From assembly GCA_947172415.1 (NCBI GenBank), contig OX359201.1, forward strand, positions 5,303,501 through 5,367,500: DNA of 64,000 bases. Reading direction: 5' to 3'. The stretch's first letter is position 1. Each line of letters opens with the position of its first letter. The notes beneath the pieces were generated by a model that made no database searches, had not been told where the DNA came from, and saw only the letters and a list, made by a program, of their open reading frames with translations. Positions 46,104 to 58,500 of the stretch are shown piece after piece. This DNA is from Chondrosia reniformis (taxonomy: Eukaryota; Porifera; Demospongiae; Chondrillida; Chondrillidae). A program made the position numbers and the translations under genes.

Positions 46104-49100
46104 ATGAGAAAAGACCCCTGGAAGAAAGTATTGTACACGAAATCAAACTATCCAGACAACTATGTAGACAGAGAAATATTTCTGAAGGAACTTAAGAAGA
46201 ACTGTGAGAGTTACCCTTCCTTTGTGTTTCTGTAATTACGGTAACCTTTGTCATCTACCCTACATATGTGGGAGTTGATGATGTGACATCACTATTATTA
46301 TTGCGCAATTGTACCAAACCACTGGTGCTACCCTCTAATGACATCATTATTACATAATTGTTAATTCGTAATTACCGAGCGAGGTTAATTTTCCAGTCGC
46401 AAATTTTAGCTACACTGACAAAAATTTAGATACGGGCCGAAAAATTTAAACTTTTTATTTATGAGGAGTTAGCCATTTAATAGAGAGATCAGGAAAGTAA
46501 CAATCATTTTATAAATTGCTTCCTTACATATCTGCAGACTGTAAAATATTGCTAGTAATTAAGATAATGCACAACTCTTGAAACATTGAAACCATACCAA
46601 CCTAGTGAAACACTTGAGATAGAATACAAGAATTCCTACACACAGACAGCTACTTTATTTTAACACTTTAGAAAATTTCACTTCAATTGATACTCTATTG
46701 TTATTTAGTGACATTGAAAACATACTTATTTGGTCATCTGGTTAAGGAGTCCTGTTCTGTTACACAAGAATTCACAAGGTAAGCAGAGATTTAAAATGAA
46801 ATAGTCACTCTGGTGACATACATTTTTCAGTGATTATTCATTTTCCCAGTTAGTGGTGTACTGCTTTGTTGTGTACGCTCCAATCTCTCTTTTGTACGCT
46901 CCAATCTCTCTTTTGTAAGCTCCAATCTCTCTTTTGTACGCTCCAATCTCTCTTTTGTACGCTCCAATCTCTCTTTTGTACGCTCCAATCTCTCTTTTGT
47001 ACGCTCCAATCTCTCTTTTGTACGCTCCAATCTCTCTTTTGTATGTTTGTGCAGTGTAGTGTTATTTGTGACACTCTTCTGTCATTTACAAGAAGATGCT
47101 ATAAATCCGAAAGTCTTGATTATGGTTGCCGGGGTAACCACCCTAACCTGTTACCTAGCTTCTAATTGTATTAATGTAAGGATATTTGAAAGTTTAACCA
47201 ATGGTAAGTCAGACAATGAATGCTACAATAGGATATGTTCTTGTATAAAAATTGTCATTGCCTCCCACACCATTGTCATTCTCACCTTGCTTGTCACCAT
47301 CATTTCCATACATTGATCATGAGTCACTTTTGTATATGAATAGAAAATAGATTACAAATGAGCATCTGCAATAGTTAATCAGAGATTGAATGGTTCAACA
47401 TGAACGTCTTCATCATCAAAAGGATGCGGAAAGGGATGGGGACCTTCGTAGTCGAAATATTCAATTGCTGATTAGCTGTTGTTGCTGGAGCTCAATTGTA
47501 ATATACTCTCTATATACATATCATGTACTTGAAATCTGTTTGGTTTTGTCTCTAAAGGTGTAATGGATAGTTTACAATCCTTCATCTTTTTATCGTTTCT
47601 GTTTGCTCTCTCGCCAATTCTAAAGACCTTAACAGAGTCAATAAGTACAGATACTATATATGCCATGACGGTGAGTCCCTCCTTAGTATCAATGTCAGCC
47701 ATTTTGAGGTTATGTTTTCATTTCATTTCAGACTGTCATGTTTATAATACATCTCCTTCTTCACGACTACAGCAGACAAGCTTCAGTGTAAGTTGCACTC
47801 AGAAGATGCTATAAGTACAGAAATATATTTTGTTCCTTAGAGCTGTGTACTTCTGTGTTGTGTTGTATAACTACTGATTGGACTGTTTTGAATTAATGAA
47901 TCACATATTAGCATGTGCAGTGTATGAAAGTGGTTTGGGAAACTTGAAACTTACAATGCCTGTGAGGTTTCATGGGGGCTCCCCCTTTGGGAAAGATAGC
48001 TGTTGCTAGGATACTGCTATAGGTTTTATTTTGTCAATATAAATTACATTGGTATATACACTGGTCCCTCAAACATAGACTTCCTATTATGCATTTTTCT
48101 AGAAATTCTGAATTATCTAAATAACATGTTATTATCCTGGACTTAGCATTCGTTCCCCTCCTCCTCCTGTGTGCATCCTTACAGATTCACACCAGTAGGT
48201 GATTGGTTTCCCTTTCCACCTTCTTTAGTCCTTCTGCAGCTGTGTCGCTGAATGCTGCAGTGTTTGGGGCTGTTTGTCTCTCTTCCAGGCTGTCTACAAC
48301 ACTCCACGTCTTCACTCTCATGTTTGTTGCCATTGTACTGTTTGCGCTGGCTCCAAGGTTCAGACAAACTCTACTAGTACGTACACATACACATGTGTCA
48401 CTGTCTTCTACTGGAGAGAATCTCTATTGTTGAGTTGCTGTTGATAAAATCAGTGAAACTTAAGAAGAATGACATTTTCTTTTACATGAGCACAAATATT
48501 TGAAATTACAGGCTTGCTCATCATACCTAATTAATTGATCTCAATTAGCCCTCCTTTATAAGGTATTACTTGTATTGCATCTATAGTATACGTATGTGTA
48601 TTGATTGAATTTTCAATCCAATACTTTCTACAGTTGTTTATAGGTTTTACTTGAATGAAAATGCACATCATGATATTTTCTGTCAGATGTAGGGATATGT
48701 TGCAACACCCTTGCTTGTATGATTCATACACAGCTAATGCTTTGCTGTGTAACATCCCTTTCTAGTTTCTGTACTTTTTGCGCCTTCCCTACATCTTCAC
48801 TATTTTTGTAGAAAATTTTTAACATTTAAGCTTATAAACTGAGATTCTCATTTTTTATATCTCTTGTGCAGAAATGGCATGTTTCAATATTTCCTAGTGT
48901 GGTCATCACTGTAACTGGAATAACTACAGTGTTGCTAGTGCTTGTATCTCTGGGAGCAGCTGCATTCTACTGTTTAGCAGTGCTGGCAATAACCTTCCTC
49001 TGTCCAGCATGGTTTGTAAGGCTTCAGCGCTTTAAGAAGTGAGTTGCCATGGTTACTAGTAGGTGTGCCCATTATGTAGAAGATAAACTTGTGTACAAAT

Positions 49101-49359
49101 GTGGAATTTAAAGTGTAATTATTAGATCATATTGCTCCATAGCCATAAGAATATCAGGACTGCAAATGCCCCTCCCCCTAGACTTTGGGAACCCCCTAAA
49201 CTGCTTCTGATATTTTTCATTTTCCCCATAACAGCCGCCTCTAGGGCGAAAGGGGAACCCCCCAGCAGCGATCTTTCAATTTTTGATTGGTTTTCGGTTG
49301 TGTTTCCTCACTGTAGCATCATTCACGGACCGTGGGACGAAGCCATGCCAACGCTCTGA
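46104..49359 (+). CDS. PIGC: PIGC, GPI-GlcNAc transferase subunit C
   Basis: ER-membrane subunit of the complex that transfers GlcNAc from UDP-GlcNAc to phosphatidylinositol, the first step of GPI-anchor synthesis. Eight exons: 46104-46203, 46709-46778, 47055-47203, 47558-47670, 47732-47787, 48229-48376, 48872-49038 and 49317-49359. All have GT-AG borders and consistent phases; they give 281 residues, close to the family length. Diagnostic blocks in order are WKKVLYTKSNYPDNYVDRE, SPILKTLTESISTDTIYAM, AAVFGAVCLSSRLSTTLHVF and the C-terminal IIHGPWDEA. Hydrophobic segments lie between these blocks. Exon 2 is short and less conserved, identified by phase and ES/SV-TQE matches. Intron 2 contains a 21-bp minisatellite ending at the acceptor. 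TSC1 starts 156 bp downstream. Confidence 0.93.
46873..47040. repeat. 21-bp minisatellite at a 3' splice site
   Basis: Eight copies of a 21-bp unit (GTACGCTCCAATCTCTCTTT plus T) in PIGC intron 2, ending 14 bp before the exon at 47055. Because 21 is a multiple of 3, all frames give seven-residue repeats (for example ERTKERL). These are not genes. Confidence 0.95.
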
Positions 49360-49515
49360 GAGTACTGTTAAAGTTTACATAATTGAAAGTGTTAATAGAA
49401 TTTTATGCAAATGGCGTCTGATAACTTTCCGAAGTGCTGTGGTATATGGATACTTAGTATTTGCTGGTAGAGTTACGTATACTGATATAAGTCTGAAGAG
49501 TGAGAGAACACTGTA

Positions 49516-52500
49516 ATGGACGATCTGTCCCTCTTTCGTTATCTGGACTCTTGTCACAAAGATGAAGTAGAGGATATAAAGAGGATAATTCGAGAAGGCT
49601 TCAAAAACCAGCACCCGTGGCTTGTAAATACTCTAGTGGATTACTACTTCCAATTCAGATCGAAAGAAGCGCTTTCCCTAATTCAATCGCTTCCCGAAAG
49701 TCAATCCCAGGTACGGAATCGCTAAGTAAATTCACTATACCATACGGCCCCTCCTATTGATTCTATTGATATCCAGATAAGGCGATGTACATTTACGATG
49801 TCTTCGAATGCATTGTGTAGTTTATGTGAAGTACCTATGTTAGTGCGTAATAAGGATCACAAGGATTTATATAGACTAGTTATTGACATTGTTTTCATGT
49901 TTTGTGTTATTTAGCACTTGTTTGAAAAGTTGAGCGACTCTTTGTCAAAAAAAGCAACTCGTCTACCAACCTTTGAACTGATTCTTCACCTTTTTACTGC
50001 TCAAGTGAGATATATATATACATAAAACGGTTATGTAACTATGTATGGATTAATTGGCTGCTACAATTACTGAGTTTTACTAAGCTATATTGATTGTGGT
50101 TGACTGTGTATATGCATATCCAAAGCTGTTTCCTTTAATAAATATCAAGTGATACTCATGTTTACATAGCACAGTTCAAGCAAGTCATTAATTGAGCTAA
50201 TAATATGAGTTTGCATTGAGACCTTTGGACAGATTTAGCTTTTTAGATATGCTTATGAATCCTTCCCTTCATCAACCAGTGTCATAGTAGTTTAGAGTAA
50301 ATTGGAGTTGGCTACTTAAGGGTATAATCCTATCATTATTTCTTTAGTGTTGAGTTGCAGCTGCAGACTACTAAAAATTCTAGCCAATAGAGTTAAATAT
50401 TAGTTCACTATAGTTGCCTGACCTAGTACAGTACAGAGTATTTAGGCGCAGACAAAAAATTAGTTATGATCTACGTATGTCTTGTTGTTTTAGTTGAGTT
50501 GGCTGTACAGGTTAGTGTCATCTGCGCTATTCAACAGTTTGTTAAAGTTTATGAAAGTGAGTGAAAATAGTTTTCAAACACACTCATCAATTTGATTCAA
50601 CCATTTCTGACCTTTCCTGTTTTACATTCCATTTCAATTTGTTCACCTCTCACATGACTTCATGCATGCCTGCTTAGTAGAAGACATCTGGGACCTAATA
50701 TAATCATTAGTTTAACCAAATTAATCAATTATCAAAGTGCATTATACTGCGTTACACACAGTTTTGCACTAACCAATCTAAATCTAAAACTTGTAATACA
50801 TTCACATATGTATTATGGTAATTCTAAGGGTTATGTTTGGTGAACCTAAAAGGAACGTATTACTCTGTTTAATTAAAGTAAAATATTGAGCAGATAACCT
50901 ACATACATACGTACAGAGTTTGCTATTAAAAATTGGGCAATTTGACTTTTTTAAGGGGAGGCAAATTCCCCCCCCCCTCCAGAACCCCTGATACATATGT
51001 ACATACGTGTACATATGTTACTTTTAAATACTGTGTCACAGTCTTAAAGGTTAGGTTAGGCTAGCTGTACCTCACATCATAAGAGATTAATTGTCAACCT
51101 CTCTGTACTCTGTTGCTAAGGTCTGTTGTAATCTGATGTTTCTTTCAACATGCAGTCCAGTACTAACGTGCTAGCCCTGACGTATGGGGTGTTCGTTGTG
51201 ACGACCATTTTGCCACTCTCTCCAATTGATATTGCTGCTCACCTGCCAGACATCTTTGAGATTTTTTCACACCTTGTGGAGCGGATGGAGAAGGAAGCAG
51301 TTGGTATGGAGACCTTACACACATCAACTAGGCTACCATGGATAGTGACTGTTGGATCATAAATTGTTTATGCAGTAATTTATGTACATGCGTACAATAT
51401 ATCTTAAAGAGCTGTGTAGGTTTTCCTTCATAATAAGGCTAGAAAGTCAGTCTTTTCTATCAATTTCTATGTACTAATATTCCTTAGTCCCCTACGTACG
51501 TATATTCCTTAGCCCCCTACGTACGTATATTCCTTAGCCCCCTACGTACGTATATTCCTTAGCCCCCTACGTACGTATATTCCTTAGCCCCCTACGTACG
51601 TATATTCCTTAGCCCCCTACGTACGTATATTCCTTAGCCCCTACGTACGTATATTCCTTAGCCCCCTACGTACGTATATTCCTTAGTCCCCTACGTACGT
51701 ATATTCCTTAGTCCCCTACGACGTATATTCCTTAGCCCCCTACGTACGTATATTCCTTAGCCCCCTACGTACGTATATTCCTTAGCCCCTACGTACGTAT
51801 ATTCCTTAGCCCCTACGTACGTATATTCCTTAGCCCCCTACGTACGTATATTCCTTAGTCCCCTACGTACGTATATTCCTTAGCCCCTACGTACGTATAT
51901 TCCTTAGTCCCCTACGTACGTATATTCCTTAGCCACCTATGTACGTATATTCCTTAGCCCCCTATGTATGTATATTCCTTAGTCCCCTACGTACGTATAT
52001 TCCTTAGTCCCCTACGTACGTATATTCCTTAGCCCCCTATGTACGTATATTCCTTAGCCCCCTATGTATGTATATTCCTTAGCCCCCTATGTATGTATAT
52101 TCCTTAGTCCCCTACGTACGTATATTCCTTAGCCACCTATGTACGTATATTCCTTAGTCCCCTATGTACGTATATTCCTTAGCCCCCTACGTACGTATAT
52201 TCCTTAGCCCCCTACGTACGTATATTCCTTAGTCCCCTACGTACGTATATTCCTTAGCCACCTATGTACGTATATTCCTTAGCCCCCTACGTACGTATAT
52301 TCCTTAGTCCCCTACGTACGTATATTCCTTAGCCCCCTATGTACGTATATTCCTTAGCCCCCTACGTACGTATATTCCTTAGTCCCCTACGTACGTATAT
52401 TCCTTAGCCCCCTACGTACGTATATTCCTTAGTCCCCTACGTACGTATATTCCTTAGCCCCCTACGTACGTATATTCCTTAGCCACCTATGTACGTACGT

Positions 52501-55500
52501 ATAATACCACTCTGCATTGGTGACCTTGGAAGCTTTACTTTGACCTTTGAACCTATCAGCTAATACACTCTGTATTAAAACCAGACCCGTAGATGCACAC
52601 GTACCATGGTTATCATGCCTATGAAGCTAAGAGAATATACTTAAAAATTAAGAACACAATTTCCTTAGACTAATGACTTAGGGCAAACCTATAGAGCTTT
52701 GGGTGAGGATACAGTTAGGCTTCTTTTCTTCCTTTCTCCACTGGGTCAGACAGTTATAATATATTCTGCTATTGACAAGGACACTTATCCATTCTCCTGG
52801 TGTTTGCTTGCTCTTTGTAGATGGTGTTCCCCGGATCCTACTTCTCCATCTACAAGTTGGATTGTATTACTTTTTTCTTCAGCTTTATGCCATGTTTCCT
52901 TGCAATGTAATCAACTATCTTAGGGTTCAGTATGGAACCAATAGAGACGTGGACACTTTTAAGAGGCATATTGAAGTGAGCAAAGAATAAGTATTTAGAA
53001 TTAAAACTTGTGATCTGCCATGGAGTGGCCTCATTCAAATAGCTTATACACTATAACACCATTTAAAGGGACATGATGAGTACCCTGGATTGCATCATAA
53101 TTAATAGTTTTGGTTATTGACATCTGTCTTTCAATTCCTGGCTAGTGAAGTTCTCAAGCTTCAGTCACGCGTAGTCCACAACAACTATTTTGTCTTAGCC
53201 TACGTAACTGCATTATTTGCAAATGTATTGCATTCATATAGCTATATACGTATATACAGTACGTATATTACATCATAGCATGCAATCCATTAGAGAATGG
53301 CATATGGCTATGTACGTATATGTATATGTATACATATATTGCATCATATATTGACCTCTAGTAATTGTCAATCACGAATCTTAGAATGTACTTATAAATA
53401 TTAAGGTCAGCCATGCAACACACAGGCTGTTAAATATAGACAATATCAGCTAATGGGCTGTACAATGTTTCCCCTAATAATTATGACTCCACTGAATATG
53501 TAATTGGATCAGATTGGATCTGTACGTATATAGATATATAAATTGCTATGGTACTGCTGATTTGAGAATGTATGTATGTACGTATGCATGCACCTTCATT
53601 ATAGCCTCTTTTACGTTATGCCAAAGTACACCCAAAGTTGATCCTTTCTAATCAAGATTTAGAGAAAGATCGTTCTCAGTAAGTCTTGTTATATGAATAA
53701 TCAATACACCATTTTTCTTATACGCTACATCTACTTTGGTATTCTTCTTCTTGATCTTTTATTAGTCCTACTGTACGTATATATGTAGTATATGCATGCA
53801 AAGCTACAATATTAATTATATGTAGAGTTGACCCCTATAACTTTATACTCAATAAGTACAGACAATCTATTTCTTATGCGACTGTAATACTGCAGGTACT
53901 ACGTAGCTCTGCATATTATTCTGTTGTGGGTAATGTGGAATTTTGTGTGCTTTGTGGGGGCAGATTGAAATGCAACATGTAGACACAGAATATTAATTGT
54001 GAAATCCAAAGATTTATAAATACTTATGTACATGATAGAATATACGTAGGTTAATTGCTATGTACGTATGTTGTTATAATGGTGAGGATTAGTTGCTGAG
54101 ATTTGTGTTGCAAATTTAGAATGTTCCGGTCCATAGACCTTCCTGTAAAAATGACCAATCAATATCACTGTTTAATAAGGATCATAATATATTCCAAAAT
54201 GATGTATGTATGTATGTTCGCCAACCTCTGAATGTAGATGGCTCAAGTTTGAGACTACAGATATAGCAGTGCTGGATCAAGAGGTTTGTTTAGATGCCAC
54301 CATTTCTCTTCCACCTCTCTCGTTACAAAGCCTTCTTCACAAGCTTGAAGTCCTGAGCCAAAATATCAGCAACAGCCAGTCACCAGAGAAGACATGTAAA
54401 ACCCCCCAAGCTGGTGGCCTAGGTGTGCAAGAGGAGGAGGAGGGAGGTTTAGTTAGTATTTTGGAGGAGGGAGATGCATCTCTCTCACAGAACTTGGGAC
54501 ACGTGGGTCGAGTGGCACCAGCTGATGGTTGGCTGAGCAACTCCTCCTCGGCCAGTTTCAAGTCTACCCAACCAACCTCCCTGGATGAGGAGAACAGCAC
54601 ATCCACTCTACAACCAGGGCAACCCAGCATCTCGTCTGTTCACTCCTTCTGGAGTCCCTCCTTGGTCATTGAGTCAGCAGAGGAAAAGTCAATCTCCCAG
54701 CAATCAAGCCACACAAGTGTCTACTCTTCACTGGGCACCAGCGGTGTTCAGAGTGCCCAAGCTTCCTGTCTTACCAGTCCTGCTCTGGATGGATCATCGT
54801 CAAGTACTTCTCTGATGAGAAATTGGCCTCTAGTTCCTGCAAGCAGTGCTAGGACAACTGGAACATACTCACCAACTACGTCCACGCTCTCCTCTGCTTA
54901 TGTTGACGATGAAGTCACCAGTAGCATAGTGGAGACCAGGCCGGCCATAACCAGGTCCAAAGAGTCACTAACAGAGCCCCTCACTCACTCCCTGCCCCCG
55001 CCCTCCAGCCACGCCCAAGACTCTCCCAGGAGCAGTTCCACTGTGACCTCTCCTTCGAGGAGCATGAAGGGGTATTCCCCTCACAACGTTCGCAGGTCCA
55101 GTAGTGGGTTGCTTGGTGCTTTGAAAAGTAGACTCAAAAGTGTTTTTCGTTCAAGCCCAGACAGTAATACTGAACCAAGCAGGAATGGTGGCGATGATAG
55201 TGATGACTTTGAGAATATCACTTTGCTGGATGGGGAGATGTGTGTTACTGTGACTGAAGTAAAGGAGAATGAAAATCTCTCTGAGGGCATGTTTACCCTT
55301 AGTCCTCACTACTCTCCAAAAGGCTCAGCCAACACCAGTCCACAGAAGCACACTGGTACTTGGAACACAGATGCAGTTTCTACCACGACCAATAATGAAT
55401 CAGTACTCTCTGCTGACTCTGCTGTAGAAGAAAGGAGTAAATCTAGGTAAGGTCTGCCTATCAAGAAATATTATATACTGTCTGGCTGGTTTAGTACGTA

Positions 55501-58500
55501 CGTACGTATGTAATAATGTTATTATTATTATGTTGTTAGTGGGAACTAATGTTTCATTGCAAAAACAAATGTTTGTTACTGTTTACGTATAAAAGAGTTT
55601 GATTTTTGGAAGAAAGATGTTATTTTGTAGATTAGCAGCATTAGACACAAATTTAACTAGAAATTGTTTATATTTAGAATGCAAAAGTAGTATTTTGTCC
55701 AAAGGAAAATAGTAGCATGTTTTTGTTTCCGTAAAAGTAACACACTGGCTTGCCATAATTAGGTCTTTTTTTAGTAACATTTCAATTAGCTGGGCATCAC
55801 TCATGCAACAAACATGAATCATGTGTACATCTAGCTAGGTTATTCACTGGTAGCTCTACTTCATTATACAGCCCTGATATTTATGGGATGGATGCTTCCA
55901 CTAAGACGGACAGAGAAGCATCACACTCAATGCCTCCCTCTCCTCGGGTAGCCATACCTCCCCGAACACACAACTCGCTGTCCCTTCCCATGGATATTGA
56001 TGACCAAGCAATTGACCCAACTCAGCTGAAGCTAAGGGCACTCTTTCGAACCAGAAGACCTTCTCTGGTGATTGACTCTTCTTCTAGGAGGGAGAAGCAG
56101 CTGAGCACGAGCTGCCCCACTCCCACTGCTACCCCAAAGCACTTGGCTGCCCTTCAGAAGCCAAAGGAGCAGTCTTCACTTGTGAAGCACCAAATGGAGA
56201 AGGAAGGAGGTCAGACGTCTCTGGATGAAAGGAAGGTTTTTGATGCGGTTGAGAGGAGCAACTCGGCTCCCAATAATGCAGCAAGGGATGGTAGATTTTC
56301 ACAATCTTCAGCTAGCTTGAATACCCTGTTGGTTCAGAGCTCTGTGACTGAGGAGTTGAAGGAGAGAAGTTCTACTTTAACTAGCAACATGGCCCAGCTC
56401 GTCTCTCCAGTTACCTTCCTGGATGCCTGCATTAAGAATGGTTCAATCCTTCACTACTACCAACCAAATGAGTAGGTCCTCTATAGATTCCTGTACCTTC
56501 ATATATTCACACGTACGTACCTCCACAGGATACCCTTACCAGACCTCGAGGCCACTTCCTGGACACACTTTGGAAGTGAGTGAATGGCATGGTTTTCTAT
56601 AGTAATTCTAATACTGCCTACGTATATACATGAATACTCTAAAATGCCATTTTCCTAAAGACTTTGTTGACATCAATATAAGGCCCATGGATATATAATT
56701 ACTAACTAATAAATTTACATTGTATTAGCATGCATGTAGCTGGCATCTGTAGGTTTTCAATAATTTATTCTTTGAAGAGTGTGGTAGGAAACTCTTAATT
56801 ACTCTCTCCTCTACCATAGTGTAGCCTTACATTATGTTCTACCAGATGTCCATCTACTTTTGAACAAAACCTGTATCCATCTCTCTTCCCATATCCATCT
56901 CTCTTCCCGTATCCCCTCGCCTTCAGCTTGCCCTCATCAAGAAGAACTGGCTATTGTCCAATGTCAGGTTTGTCTGTTAAATGCTCAGCTCTTGTTTGAG
57001 AGGTACAAATGTCTCCAGCACATCCAGCGGAACAGAAGGTTGCTAAGCAAGGCCAGCAAAGCCAATGCCTTAACTGATGAAATTAGACGGCTTGTAAGTT
57101 AATGCTTTCAGTACATTCAAAGCCTACTATTCACAATGACACTAAAATAAACCAATTAAAGCCATCTTAATTGATTCAATACTGCTTGTTACTTTACTGA
57201 ATTAGTCTTCTTTGCAATCTCATCTTTCAGCTACATCTTTTGGTGTAGATCTCACTCAGGTTTCTCATGACTGGTGCTTGTTCTTTAAGATTAAGTCTCC
57301 TCTAAATTAATTTTCTAATCCTTGCCCATCTCCATGTAAAGGAACAGAAGATTCGTGGCTTAGAGGAAACACTGAAAAGCAAAGATTTGGTCATTGGAAT
57401 AACCAAGGAAACTTACAGGTATATATTGCTGTTGTAGTGTTAACAGAGCCATTATGAACAGATCCTGAATGCAAGCAATGAAAGTGGATCCATCAGTTTT
57501 ATGAATTTTATTGAATGGTTTAGCCGTGTTCTTCGATTCAAATATTACTTGTAGTATGTCAGAATAGATCACTGAAGACCTACGGTATTAAGTTGTATCT
57601 TGTTGTTACAGGAGAGAGTCAGAGGCTAAACAACAGATTGAGAGCCGTGCCAAGAAGGAGATTCAGTGAGCATTTACACTTCTCTGTCTTTACATATTTA
57701 CACACTTAAACACTCTTACATATTTATAACACTCTTACATATTTACACACTTAAACACTCTTACATATTCATACACTTAAACACTCTTACACACTTACAC
57801 ACTCTTACATATTTCCACACTTAAACACTCTTACATATTTCCACACTTAAACACTCTTACATATTTCCACACTTAAACACTCTTACATATTTCCACACTT
57901 AAACATTCTTACATATTTCCACACTTAAACACTCTTACATGTTTATACACTTATACACACTTACACACATACACACTTACACACTTAAACACTTACGTAC
58001 TTACAGCTAATACTCACATAAGTTGGCATTAGGCACTAAATTGGCTAACTCCAGGACTAGTTTTCTGGGAATAAAGTTTAAAATTTTCTCAAAACATGGT
58101 TACATGGATAAGGTAACCACAATTAAAGTACCAGTTGTTCCTATTATTAGATAAACTTGCATCATAGGCACCTATCTGGTTGTCTGTGATGGTAATTTCT
58201 TCCTTGACCTGCAGTTCTTATCATCAGCGAATTTCAATGTTGCTGGAGGAGAATTCACACGTGAGAGAAGAGTTGAAAGTGTTAAGCAGTAGAAATCACC
58301 AGATGCTTCAGGTAATCTTTACTATATACCAATATACATATACAGTACTGCATGCAGAGCTTGGGGCCAGGGAGGTGCAAAATGAAAATTTTCAAAATTT
58401 AGGGGGGGGGGAATCAATCCTAGGGGAGGCATTTCTCTATCCAGCCCTGCATATGTACATTATAGTTACGTATATGTATGAAAAATCTAATATACCATTT

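Noticed and set aside
46827..47165. Seven-residue-repeat ORFs such as ERTKERL on both strands
   Set aside because: A 21-bp intronic minisatellite gives periodic ORFs in every frame.
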